Origin: RZYX01 sp036654375
GTDB taxonomy: Bacteria > Bacillota > Clostridia > Oscillospirales > Acutalibacteraceae
Direction: 5' to 3'
DNA: 9,998 nucleotides
Assembly: GCA_036654375.1 (NCBI GenBank)
Contig: JAVVSD010000023.1
Coordinates: 1 to 9,998 of the forward strand
Shown here: positions 1 to 5,988 of the stretch, one piece after another
Layout: every line of letters begins with the position of its first letter
How positions within the stretch are numbered: the stretch's first letter is position 1
Notes under the pieces: model-generated
Databases searched by the model: none
What the model was told of the DNA's origin: nothing
The model's input: only the letters and a program-made list of their open reading frames with translations
Translations under genes and position numbers: made by a program

Positions 1-14
1 TGGTTTCCCCTTGA

Positions 15-198
15 CCCCTTCCTGTGCCACAGAGGTAGTTTAAAGATAGTTTTTATATTTAAAAAGAGAACTAATTCTTGTGCCACGGAGGAAAATGTAG
101 GCGGTTAACTAACAATAAACCCACACAAGTAAAAGCTAATAACTTGTTGATTCTTTAATTATAATCTGACTTTGTAGGTTGCTTATAAAAGAAAAAAT
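15..198. repeat. Intergenic repeat copy, related to 4330-4478
   Basis: Non-coding, A+T-rich stretch. It carries TGTGCCAC(A/G)GAGG twice (23-35 and 79-91), then a segment at 117-139 that is identical over 23 bp to 4406-4428. The same order of elements (TGTGCCACAGAGG, spacer, AAACCCACACAAG segment, T-rich tract, TTATAAA end) recurs at 4330-4478, so this is one copy of a modular repeat. No ORF or protein match is seen. It lies directly beyond the terminator of the muramidase gene. Function is unknown; it could be a decayed mobile element, a REP-like unit or an untranslated RNA. Confidence 0.6.
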
Positions 199-245
199 AA
201 GTGATTGTTCGTTCCTTTTGTTTGAGAAGGAGTGAACAATCACTT
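190..245 (-). terminator. Rho-independent terminator of the GH25 gene
   Basis: Arms at 199-217 and 227-245 form a 19-bp stem with only G-U irregularities and a 9-nt loop. Read on the minus strand, the stem is followed by a T-rich tract (ATTTTTTCTTTT, 189-200). It sits about 35 bp past the stop codon of the minus-strand muramidase gene. Confidence 0.85.
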
Positions 246-278
246 TTAGTTATGAGAACAATCTGTATAATGGCATAT

Positions 279-2006
279 TTAGTTTATGAGATATTTTGTA
301 ACGGCATATACTGTTTGACCATTATATATAAGTCTTGACCATCCATTATCACTTACTCCGGTACGAGTAACATACTCTCCGTTTTTAAGAAGGATAACAA
401 CATTTGAATTGTCCTTACTGCTTGGTGAGCTGCGAAGATTTGTTTCGATTTTTGCGGTTACACTATCATTAATATCCTTAAATTGCAACCCTGATATTGA
501 TGTCGTGCTTTTCGTTGTAGAGATTGTGATTTGGTCCGTTGGATTTAATTTATCTGTAAGATAGCTTGTAATTGCATAAACGGTTTTTCCGTCATATGTA
601 AGCCTTGACCATCCTTTATCACCAACACCTGTGCGTGTTACAAACTCGCCGTTTTTGATAGTGACAACTACAGCGCCGTCTTTTGTGGGGGCATTGCGAA
701 GGTTTGTCATATCCTTTGCGGTTACCTTTTCGTTTACATTAGAAAAGGTCTGGCCGTTTACCATGTTATTCGGCAGAGTGGTGGTAGAATAATTATGGTC
801 AGTTGTAAGATAGCTTGTGATTGCATAAACAGTTTTTCCATTATAGATAAGTTTTGACCAGCCGTTGCTTCCGGTGCCTGTGCGGGATATAAATTGACCG
901 TTTTTAAGAGTTGCAACAATATTGCCCTTTGTGTTTGCAGCATCTCTCAAATTTGTAAGCTCCTTTGCAGTGACGCTGTCGTTTACAGTTGTATAAATCT
1001 TTGAATCTCCACTGGGGGCAGTGGCTATAGGATTTTTTGCAGAAGGATTTTTGGGTTGTGCCTCACTTCTTGTAAAATAAGAAACAACAAGATCCGTATT
1101 TCCGCTTATTCCTTTAACATTTCCCCTGTTAGTATATTGCCACATAGAATATTTTCCGCTGTATTGTGGTTTCTTTTGTTGAGGATAAGGTGTTTGCGAA
1201 TAATGTGCAACCCATACCTTATGGCTCTTTTCAATTCTTGGGGTATCCCAGCTTGTGGAGTTTTCAAGCTCACTTTTTGCGGAGTATAGCATTGACTCAT
1301 ACCCTGCACTTTTAACAGAATTAAGAAATGCAAGTGCGATGTCTGTTCTTTTTGATTTGCTTATACCATACATACGGCTACTGGTGGAATTGAATCCCTC
1401 ACAGTCGTAAATAACAGGATAGGATATGGGGTAGCCTGCAATTGCAGAGGCTGTCCACGATGCCTCTTCCTTTGCCTCCGCTACAGATGTTGCGGTAGAA
1501 AAGAAGTATACGCCAACGAGAACTCCGGCTTTTTGTGCCTGCTGGATATTATAATCCGCGCAGGTATCTTTATATATATATCCGTCTTCAGCCCTGAAGC
1601 CAATACGGATGATGGCAAAGTTTATACCGCTTGACTTAACATTCTGCCAGTTAATTTTACCCTGCCATTTTGAAACATCTATGCCGTTTGCACTACCGGA
1701 CTGCTCTTCCAAATCACCAGCGTTAATATTTACGCCAACATCATTTTTCATAGTATCCATATTTTCCGGGTCAACCATATCTAAATTATTTTCTTTTTTA
1801 GCGGCGTGCTTTATTTCAGAGGTCTTAGGGTTGTTAGCCTTTTTGGAAGAATCCTTATCGTTAGAAGAACCGCAAAATTTAAAGCAAAGAACAAATACAA
1901 TAATAACTATCAACAATAAAACAACAGCTGAAATAATTAGTTTTTTTCGATTTTCACCATTATTAAATGCTGGCGTGTTAGCCCTCCAAGAATTTAATTG
2001 TGCCAC
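279..2006 (-). CDS. Membrane-anchored GH25 lysozyme (muramidase) with three SH3-like repeats
   Basis: Predicted to hydrolyse the beta-1,4 MurNAc-GlcNAc bond of peptidoglycan outside the membrane. Numbered from an upstream GTG at 2015, residues 26-46 form one membrane helix, followed by a polar Lys/Asn/Asp-rich linker. Residues 111-314 are a GH25 domain: it opens with GIDVSKWQG (D113), has the acidic pair in YDCEGF (D204, E206) and closes with NTDLVVSYF (D308). Three SH3-like repeats follow at 340-405, 423-488 and 511-577, each with VTA-x(4)-TNLR and a GW(S)(K/R)L core, presumably binding the wall. Start choice: the GTG at 2015 overlaps the only Shine-Dalgarno (GGAG, 2018-2015), so GTG at 2006 (8-nt spacer) or TTG at 2009 is more likely, giving about 575 aa. 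The gene is monocistronic, with its own promoter and terminator. A phage endolysin is unlikely because of the membrane anchor and the lack of phage neighbours. Confidence 0.93.
   Translation of the reverse strand: MAQLNSWRANTPAFNNGENRKKLIISAVVLLLIVIIVFVLCFKFCGSSNDKDSSKKANNPKTSEIKHAAKKENNLDMVDPENMDTMKNDVGVNINAGDLEEQSGSANGIDVSKWQGKINWQNVKSSGINFAIIRIGFRAEDGYIYKDTCADYNIQQAQKAGVLVGVYFFSTATSVAEAKEEASWTASAIAGYPISYPVIYDCEGFNSTSSRMYGISKSKRTDIALAFLNSVKSAGYESMLYSAKSELENSTSWDTPRIEKSHKVWVAHYSQTPYPQQKKPQYSGKYSMWQYTNRGNVKGISGNTDLVVSYFTRSEAQPKNPSAKNPIATAPSGDSKIYTTVNDSVTAKELTNLRDAANTKGNIVATLKNGQFISRTGTGSNGWSKLIYNGKTVYAITSYLTTDHNYSTTTLPNNMVNGQTFSNVNEKVTAKDMTNLRNAPTKDGAVVVTIKNGEFVTRTGVGDKGWSRLTYDGKTVYAITSYLTDKLNPTDQITISTTKSTTSISGLQFKDINDSVTAKIETNLRSSPSSKDNSNVVILLKNGEYVTRTGVSDNGWSRLIYNGQTVYAVTKYLIN
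552..998 (-). repeat. SH3-like coding repeats 1 and 2 of the muramidase
   Basis: Two roughly 66-residue modules (801-998 and 552-749) have near-parallel protein sequence, including NLR, GW(S)(K/R)L and KTVYAITSYLT, separated by a Thr/Asn-rich linker. A third, slightly more diverged copy lies at 285-485 (KYLIN ending). The pattern fits intragenic duplication of a bacterial SH3 domain. Confidence 0.8.
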
Positions 2007-2038
2007 CAATATCACTCCATATAAATAGATTGATTTTA

Positions 2039-2067
2039 ATTATGACCCCATACAAATAATATGTCAA
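2039..2067 (-). promoter_or_regulatory. Proximal promoter of the GH25 gene
   Basis: On the minus strand a perfect TTGACA (2067-2062) is followed by a 17-bp spacer and CATAAT (2044-2039), a good sigma-A-type match. Transcription would start near 2032, leaving a leader of about 25 nt before the GTG at 2006 with its GGAG at 2018-2015. Confidence 0.75.
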
Positions 2068-2157
2068 TATTAAAATCAGAAGATGGCGAAATATAGCAAA
2101 ATTAAGAGAGTTTTACTATGAAGTTATATTGCTAAATACATTTTTGTATGCTTTTAT

Positions 2158-2185
2158 ATTTTAAATAATTTTATGTGTTTGTCAA
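2158..2185 (-). promoter_or_regulatory. Possible distal promoter of the GH25 gene
   Basis: On the minus strand TTGACA (2185-2180), a 16-bp spacer and TAAAAT (2163-2158) resemble a second sigma-A promoter about 120 bp upstream of the proximal one. The region is very A+T-rich, so a chance match is possible. No clear terminator for the upstream MATE gene is visible between 2186 and 2289. Confidence 0.4.
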
Positions 2186-2289
2186 TAAACTTACAACACA
2201 GTTTTATCCTGCGTTAAGAGCCGTGTGAAAGTGGAGTTTGTACATGGATGCAAGATTTATTGCGGTGATAATAATTTTAATTTTTCTGT

Positions 2290-3672
2290 CTATTTCTCTG
2301 CCTTTTTACTGCTTTCATTCATCTTTTTCATTGCCTTTTTAAACTCAAATGCAAAGAGAATGACAGTTATTGTGACTGCTATTATATCTGAAACTGGCTC
2401 TGCAAGATAGACAGCCATGGTTTTGTCTGCAAAGAAATTCGGAAGGATATATATGAGCGGAATGAGAAGCAGGAATTTTCTGACAACTGCAAGAATGACA
2501 GATGCCTTTGAGTTGCCCAGTGAGAGAAGTGTCATCTGGCAGGCAATCTGAATGCCCATCAAAAGCAGTGCAGAACCATAGACATGAAGTGCAGAGTTTG
2601 TGAACGCTATCAGTGCCGCATCAGAGGTGAATATCATTGCAAATGCCTGTGGGAACAGCATTACCAACGCCCAAATTAAGGTTGAGTATATCACGCTTGA
2701 CAACAGCAAAAGCTTGAATGATTTTTTTACTCTGTCGGCCTTTTGAGCGCCAAAATTGTAGCCCATAACTGGCTGTGCACCCTGTGAAAGTCCCTGTAAA
2801 GGAAGCAGGGAGAACTGCATTACGCTTGTCAAAATTGTCATTGCTCCCACCGCAATATCTCCGCCAAACCTCAGCAGCGATGCGTTGAAACAAATTGCAA
2901 TTACACTCTCACTTGACTGCATAATAAACGGTGCAATACCAAGTGCAACACAAGGCATGATTATCTCTTTTTTTATTTTCAAATTACACTTTTTTATTTT
3001 TATAATGGTTTTTTTGCCACAAAGGAAGTAAACAACCCAGATAGCCGAAATGCTCTGTGAAATGATTGTCGCAAGTGCAGCACCCTTGACACCCATGTCA
3101 AAACCAAAGATAAATATTGGGTCAAGAATTATGTTTAAAACCGCACCAATGACGACGGTCTTCATACTGGTTTTTGCAAACCCCTGTGCGGTTATAAATG
3201 CGTTAAGTCCAAGCGTTAATTGGACCGAAAGAGTTCCAAGTGCGTAGATATTCATATAGTCTGTAGCATAGCTAATTGTGTTTTCGCTTGCTCCAAACAT
3301 CAGCAAAAATTCTCTGTTCCATATTAACAAAACCGCGGTTAGAACTATTGCGATAAGACTTTGCAACATAAAGCAGTTGCCAAGAATTTTTTCTGCTCTG
3401 TCGTTGTCATTCTGACCCATATGGATTGATGCTCGTGTTGAGCCGCCCTGGCTTACCAGTGCCGCAAAAGATGCCATAATCATTATAATCGGCATACAAA
3501 CTCCGACACCCGTCAGTGCTACCCCGCCAATATCTGGAATATGACCAATATACACGCGGTCAACCAAATTATAGAGCATATTGATTATCTGTGCGGCAAT
3601 TGTTGGAAGCGAAAGCTTAAACAACAATTTTCCTATTGATTCGGTTCCTAAAAATTCATTTTTTTCTTGCAT
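2290..3672 (-). CDS. MATE family multidrug efflux transporter
   Basis: A 460-aa polytopic membrane protein, the usual size for MATE (multidrug and toxic compound extrusion) antiporters, which expel cationic drugs or metabolites using a Na+ or H+ gradient. The sequence shows about twelve hydrophobic segments and the typical N-terminal signature: LSLPTIAAQIINMLYNLVDRVYIGH followed by GVALTGVGVCMP in broken form, then the QGGSTRASIHMGQND region. The second half repeats the fold, with PLQGLSQGAQPVMGYNFGA as the counterpart motif. The C-terminus is a short charged tail rich in Lys. Start: ATG with AAGGA at 3686-3682, 9 nt upstream and overlapping the stop of marR, so the two are co-transcribed and probably translationally coupled. 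Its substrate cannot be told from sequence; the adjacent MarR regulator suggests induction by a small toxic compound. Confidence 0.95.
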   Translation of the reverse strand: MQEKNEFLGTESIGKLLFKLSLPTIAAQIINMLYNLVDRVYIGHIPDIGGVALTGVGVCMPIIMIMASFAALVSQGGSTRASIHMGQNDNDRAEKILGNCFMLQSLIAIVLTAVLLIWNREFLLMFGASENTISYATDYMNIYALGTLSVQLTLGLNAFITAQGFAKTSMKTVVIGAVLNIILDPIFIFGFDMGVKGAALATIISQSISAIWVVYFLCGKKTIIKIKKCNLKIKKEIIMPCVALGIAPFIMQSSESVIAICFNASLLRFGGDIAVGAMTILTSVMQFSLLPLQGLSQGAQPVMGYNFGAQKADRVKKSFKLLLLSSVIYSTLIWALVMLFPQAFAMIFTSDAALIAFTNSALHVYGSALLLMGIQIACQMTLLSLGNSKASVILAVVRKFLLLIPLIYILPNFFADKTMAVYLAEPVSDIIAVTITVILFAFEFKKAMKKMNESSKKAEK

Positions 3673-3685
3673 TTCTCTGCTTCCT

Positions 3686-4117
3686 TTACAAATAATTTTG
3701 AGTGTTTTGCAATATCTTATTGTTTAACAATTCAAATTGTGCTAACTCTTCTGGAGTGAATCCCATAAACAACACTTTTATATAATCGTTCTGTGCAGAA
3801 TGTATTTCGTCTACTATCGTTTTAGATTTTTCGGCGAGCTTTAAATGAACTCTTCGTCTGTCATTTTTGTCCTGTTCGCGGGTAACAAGATCCTTTTGAA
3901 TAAGGGTTTCCACCGCCTGCGAAACATTTGCCTTTGGCAACATTCGAATTTCTACAATCTCGCTTGCTGTATCTTTTCCGGGATTGTTTGACAAAAACGC
4001 CATAATATCAAGCTCTGTTTTTGAAATGTCTTGCTTTTCGCAGACGACTGCCATCATTTTTTCATACAACTTTAAGGGTTTTCGCATTTCTTTCAAAAAA
4101 TCGCTTCTTGAACTCAC
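3686..4117 (-). CDS. MarR family transcriptional regulator
   Basis: A 143-aa winged-helix DNA-binding protein, a typical MarR length, probably repressing its own operon and the MATE exporter downstream. Residues 33-78 hold the helix-turn-helix (TASEIVEIRMLPKANVSQAVETLIQ in two helices), and residues 83-94 (DKNDRRRVHLKL) match the MarR wing signature D-x-R-x-x-x-(L/V)-x-L. Flanking N- and C-terminal helices would form the dimer interface. Start is GTG at 4117, with AAGGA at 4128-4124 and a 6-nt spacer. The stop is 13 bp before the MATE ATG. The promoter is built into palindromes (4135-4175), as expected for an autorepressor. One cysteine (C26) lies near the N-terminus, but the context does not resemble OhrR, so the ligand is unknown. 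Confidence 0.92.
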   Translation of the reverse strand: MSSRSDFLKEMRKPLKLYEKMMAVVCEKQDISKTELDIMAFLSNNPGKDTASEIVEIRMLPKANVSQAVETLIQKDLVTREQDKNDRRRVHLKLAEKSKTIVDEIHSAQNDYIKVLFMGFTPEELAQFELLNNKILQNTQNYL

Positions 4118-4134
4118 AGCTATTCCTTCTTCTT

Positions 4135-4175
4135 AATATAGTTTATTTACGAACAGTTTAATTATAAACTATATT
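4135..4175. promoter_or_regulatory. Probable MarR operator: nested palindromes
   Basis: Outer inverted repeat: 12-bp perfect arms at 4135-4146 and 4164-4175. Inner palindrome: AGTTTAATTATAAACT at 4155-4170, with 6-bp arms and a 4-bp centre. The half-site AGTTTA/TAAACT therefore appears three times. The inner palindrome covers the -10 box and the outer arm covers the start of transcription, so a bound dimer would block RNA polymerase. Assignment to the adjacent MarR protein is inferred from position and symmetry. Confidence 0.7.
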
Positions 4176-4188
4176 TTGCGTTTGTCAA
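4161..4188 (-). promoter_or_regulatory. marR-MATE operon promoter
   Basis: Minus-strand TTGACA (4188-4183), a 16-bp spacer and TATAAT (4166-4161) are both exact consensus hexamers. Start would be near 4154, giving a leader of about 37 nt before the marR GTG. The -10 box lies at the centre of a palindrome. Confidence 0.85.
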
Positions 4189-4220
4189 CACCGTTTTGAT
4201 TTATTAATTAGTGAGAGGGT

Positions 4221-4258
4221 TGTTCATTTCGTTTCTTTGGCAGCCAAAGAAATGAACA
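4221..4258. repeat. Inverted repeat / hairpin at the edge of the repeat array
   Basis: Perfect 9-bp arms TTTCTTTGG (4232-4240) and CCAAAGAAA (4244-4252) enclose CAG. They are flanked by TGTTCATT (4221-4228) and AATGAACA (4251-4258), which pair with a small slip. The right flank AATGAACAAACATAAAG recurs at 4480-4496, linking the hairpin to the repeat family. No T-tract follows on either strand, so it is not a standard terminator. Confidence 0.6.
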
Positions 4259-4550
4259 AACATAAAGCTAAAAGTAAATCAACTCAAGTAACAGCTAAAA
4301 TCTTTGTTTTCTTCTTTAATTTAACACTGACCTCTTCCTGTGCCACAGAGGTAGTTTGTAAATGGTTTTTAGTGCAAAGAAATTAACAAACATATAACTT
4401 AAAACAAACCCACACAAGTAAAAGCTAAAATCTTTGTTGCTTTTTTAATTTAACACTTATTTTGCAATGTGATTTATAAATGAACAAACATAAAGATAAA
4501 AATAAACCACCTAAGTAACAGCTAAAAGCTCTGCTTTTTGCTAACTTCCT
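4251..4550. repeat. Three diverged tandem units of an intergenic repeat
   Basis: Units begin near 4251, 4379 and 4480 with AA(T/A)(T/G)AACAAACATA. Each continues into CAAGTAA(A/C)AGCTAAAA and then a CTTTG/T-rich tract; the first two also share TTTAATTTAACACT. Unit 1 ends with TGTGCCACAGAGGTAG (4339-4354), shared with 23-38. Unit 2 shares 23 identical bp with 117-139. Unit lengths are unequal (about 128, 101 and 70 bp), so this is not a CRISPR. The 524-bp stretch 4176-4699 has no convincing gene. Possible remnants of a small mobile element or an RNA; function unknown. Confidence 0.65.
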
Positions 4551-4587
4551 ATTGAGCAAATAAAAATCAACTCTCTCACTCGAACTA

Positions 4588-4627
4588 CAAAAATATAGAG
4601 CTGCGGAGGTTAATCCACAACTCTATA
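4588..4627 (-). terminator. Terminator of the SpoIIQ-like gene
   Basis: TATAGAG (4594-4600) and CTCTATA (4621-4627) pair perfectly. The inner TGCGGA/TCCACA adds about five pairs around C-A mismatches, with a GGTTAA loop. On the minus strand the hairpin is followed by ATTTTTG. It lies about 75 bp past the peptidase stop codon. Confidence 0.7.
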
Positions 4628-4663
4628 CTATAAGGATAACTATAAGGATAACTATGAAGATAA
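4628..4663. repeat. Three tandem 12-bp repeats
   Basis: CTATAAGGATAA occurs at 4628-4639 and 4640-4651 exactly, and as CTATGAAGATAA at 4652-4663. The array lies between the SpoIIQ-like stop codon and its terminator hairpin, so it would be transcribed in the 3' untranslated region. No function is apparent. Confidence 0.75.
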
Positions 4664-4699
4664 TTTTATATGAAGGGAGATACATATAAATTAGTTCGT

Positions 4700-5428
4700 T
4701 TAGTTTGCTGCCTTGTCGCCGGTTTTACCCATAACTGCAAGCGGATCAGCAAGTTTTCCATCGATAGTAGTTTCAAAATGCAGGTGAGCAACCTCTGCCT
4801 TTTCAATCGGAACTTCGCCAAGCTTGCCGATAACATCACCCTTACAAAGAGTTTGCCCAGGCTTTACATCGACGCTTGCAAGTCCGCAATACTTTGCAAC
4901 AAGTCCGTTTCCATGATTGATTTCAACAACTTTCCCCCAAAGACTGTCATCATAAACCTTAAGAACTGCACCGCTGTTTATGGATTTTACAGAACTGCCC
5001 AAAGCGGCACTAAAATCTATTCCGCCATGAGTTCTCCAATCGTTGGTTGTCTTTGAAAAAACTATTTCACCGTTACTGAAATCCTTTGAAATTGAAGTTG
5101 AAATGGGAAGAAGATATTCACTCTTGTATGGAATGTTTTCAGAAAATGGGTCAGGAGCGGTTGTAGGCACTGCTGGCGCCTGAGTTGTTGTCGGTGCGGT
5201 AGTCTTTTGCCTTTTGTCTTCAACTCCGGTTACCTTTGCACCGGCAGGGTTATCATTGTCTTCTGTTGTGACAGCAGCCGAAGGTTTTTTTTCGGCGAGC
5301 TTTGGAGAGCCAACAATAGAAAACACCGTAACTCCTGCGGCAATAACACAAAGAGATAGCGCAATGTAAAAGCCTTTTGAAGCCAACAGGCTCTTTTTCT
5401 TATAAAAGCTATTATTTTTTTTAATCAA
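4700..5428 (-). CDS. spoIIQ: Membrane-anchored M23 (LytM) peptidase, SpoIIQ-like
   Basis: A 242-aa protein with a short basic N-terminus, one membrane helix (about 20-40), a Thr/Pro/Ala-rich linker (75-93) and a C-terminal LytM domain (about 103-232). All peptidase M23 residues are present: H134 and D138 in THGGIDF, H172 in INHGNG, and H215 and H217 in HLHFE, so it may bind zinc and cut peptidoglycan cross-links. VFSKTTNDWRTHGGID and the DDSLWG and NGL-AKY segments resemble clostridial SpoIIQ, the forespore partner of SpoIIIAH in the channel spanning to the mother cell. B. subtilis SpoIIQ lacks the full catalytic set, whereas clostridial ones often keep it. Start is TTG with GGAGG at 5442-5438, spacer 9 nt. 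A forespore-type promoter precedes it, supporting the sporulation assignment. A general M23 wall hydrolase remains possible. Confidence 0.82.
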   Translation of the reverse strand: MIKKNNSFYKKKSLLASKGFYIALSLCVIAAGVTVFSIVGSPKLAEKKPSAAVTTEDNDNPAGAKVTGVEDKRQKTTAPTTTQAPAVPTTAPDPFSENIPYKSEYLLPISTSISKDFSNGEIVFSKTTNDWRTHGGIDFSAALGSSVKSINSGAVLKVYDDSLWGKVVEINHGNGLVAKYCGLASVDVKPGQTLCKGDVIGKLGEVPIEKAEVAHLHFETTIDGKLADPLAVMGKTGDKAAN

Positions 5429-5447
5429 GTAAAAACACCTCCACGAA

Positions 5448-5477
5448 TAGTATTGCCTGTAAAATTTAGGCTTATAC
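5448..5477 (-). promoter_or_regulatory. Forespore sigma (SigF/SigG-type) promoter of the SpoIIQ-like gene
   Basis: On the minus strand GTATA (5477-5473) is followed by 15 bp and GGCAATACTA (5457-5448). This fits the known SigF/SigG pattern (GnATA-like -35; GGnnAnAnTw -10) at every defined -10 position. Transcription would begin near 5442, placing the GGAGG ribosome site at the very 5' end of the mRNA. No sigma-A promoter is obvious for this gene. The sigma assignment is by consensus only. Confidence 0.65.
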
Positions 5478-5520
5478 CGTTTTTTGATTTTATATTAAAA
5501 AAATATAAGCAGCTGGCGTC

Positions 5521-5549
5521 TTGACTTATAAAAAAACTCAATATATAAT
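5521..5549 (+). promoter_or_regulatory. Promoter of tRNA-Gly
   Basis: TTGACT (5521-5526), a 17-bp spacer and exact TATAAT (5544-5549) form a strong sigma-A promoter. Start near 5556 would give a precursor with about 33 nt of 5' leader. Confidence 0.85.
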
Positions 5550-5588
5550 ATTTTACAAAGCAGACAAAAGGAAAGTTAATACAAGTTT

Positions 5589-5664
5589 GCGGATGTAGCT
5601 CATTTGGTAGAGCTCCACCTTCCCAAGGTGGAGGTAGCGAGTTCGAGCCTCGTCATCCGCTCCA
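5589..5664 (+). tRNA. tRNA-Gly (anticodon CCC)
   Basis: A complete cloverleaf of 76 nt including an encoded CCA (5662-5664). Acceptor GCGGATG (5589-5595) pairs fully with CATCCGC (5654-5660), with discriminator T5661 as usual for bacterial tRNA-Gly. The D stem is GCTC/GAGC. The anticodon stem CCACC/GGTGG closes the loop TTCCCAA, with anticodon CCC at 5622-5624, reading GGG. The T arm GCGAG-TTCGAGC-CTCGT has one G-U pair. It is a single-gene unit with its own promoter and terminator. The CCC isoacceptor is usually dispensable when a UCC tRNA is present. Confidence 0.97.
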
Positions 5665-5670
5665 TCTTTG

Positions 5671-5708
5671 AGCGAACAAAAAGAATGTATCTTTTTGTTC
5701 GCTTTTTT
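5671..5708 (+). terminator. Rho-independent terminator of tRNA-Gly
   Basis: Perfect 14-bp arms at 5671-5684 and 5690-5703 enclose a 5-nt loop, followed by six T residues (5703-5708). It lies 7 bp after the encoded CCA. Confidence 0.93.
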
Positions 5709-5944
5709 ATGATATATTAATTTTAGAGTGGTGAGTGATAATGTATAGGAAGTATAGAAGAAGTGCGATTTTCAAACAAATCAATAAGCAAGAACTCTTA
5801 TCTTTATAGCTTTCCTGCTGTACAGCATCTTATTAAAAAACAAGAGTATTTATCTTTCAAATGATGTAAACTATTTGTTGGAGAAAACGCAACTGACAAA
5901 ATAACATTACATGACGCAAAACTGTTTTTATTTTGTTTGTTTTG

Positions 5945-5953
5945 TGTTACAAT
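5945..5953 (+). promoter_or_regulatory. Extended -10 promoter of the vanY-like gene
   Basis: TGTTACAAT (5945-5953) is an extended -10 element with a T-rich, poorly conserved -35 region near 5925-5930. Start near 5960 leaves about 29 nt to the TTG start at 5989, and would exclude the upstream in-frame ATG at 5911. No other structure is recognised between the tRNA terminator and this promoter. Confidence 0.5.
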
Positions 5954-5988
5954 ATCAGAAAGTTTCAACTGAAGTGGAGTGTGGGAAA

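Noticed and set aside
279..2006. Prophage endolysin
   Set aside because: The protein has an N-terminal membrane anchor, its own vegetative promoter, and no holin or other phage genes nearby.
1609..2028. 139-aa plus-strand open frame over the N-terminal part of the muramidase gene
   Set aside because: It lies antisense to a well-supported GH25 gene, has no ribosome site and shows no recognisable domain.
4251..4550. CRISPR-like array
   Set aside because: Repeat units are unequal in length and diverged along their whole length, with no conserved direct repeat and unique spacers, and no cas genes nearby.
4670..5056. 128-aa plus-strand open frame over the SpoIIQ-like gene
   Set aside because: Shadow of the M23 coding region, which has catalytic motifs, promoter and ribosome site on the opposite strand.
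5741..5809. 22-codon ATG frame after the tRNA terminator
   Set aside because: No convincing ribosome site or promoter and no recognisable peptide family; expected by chance in A+T-rich DNA.
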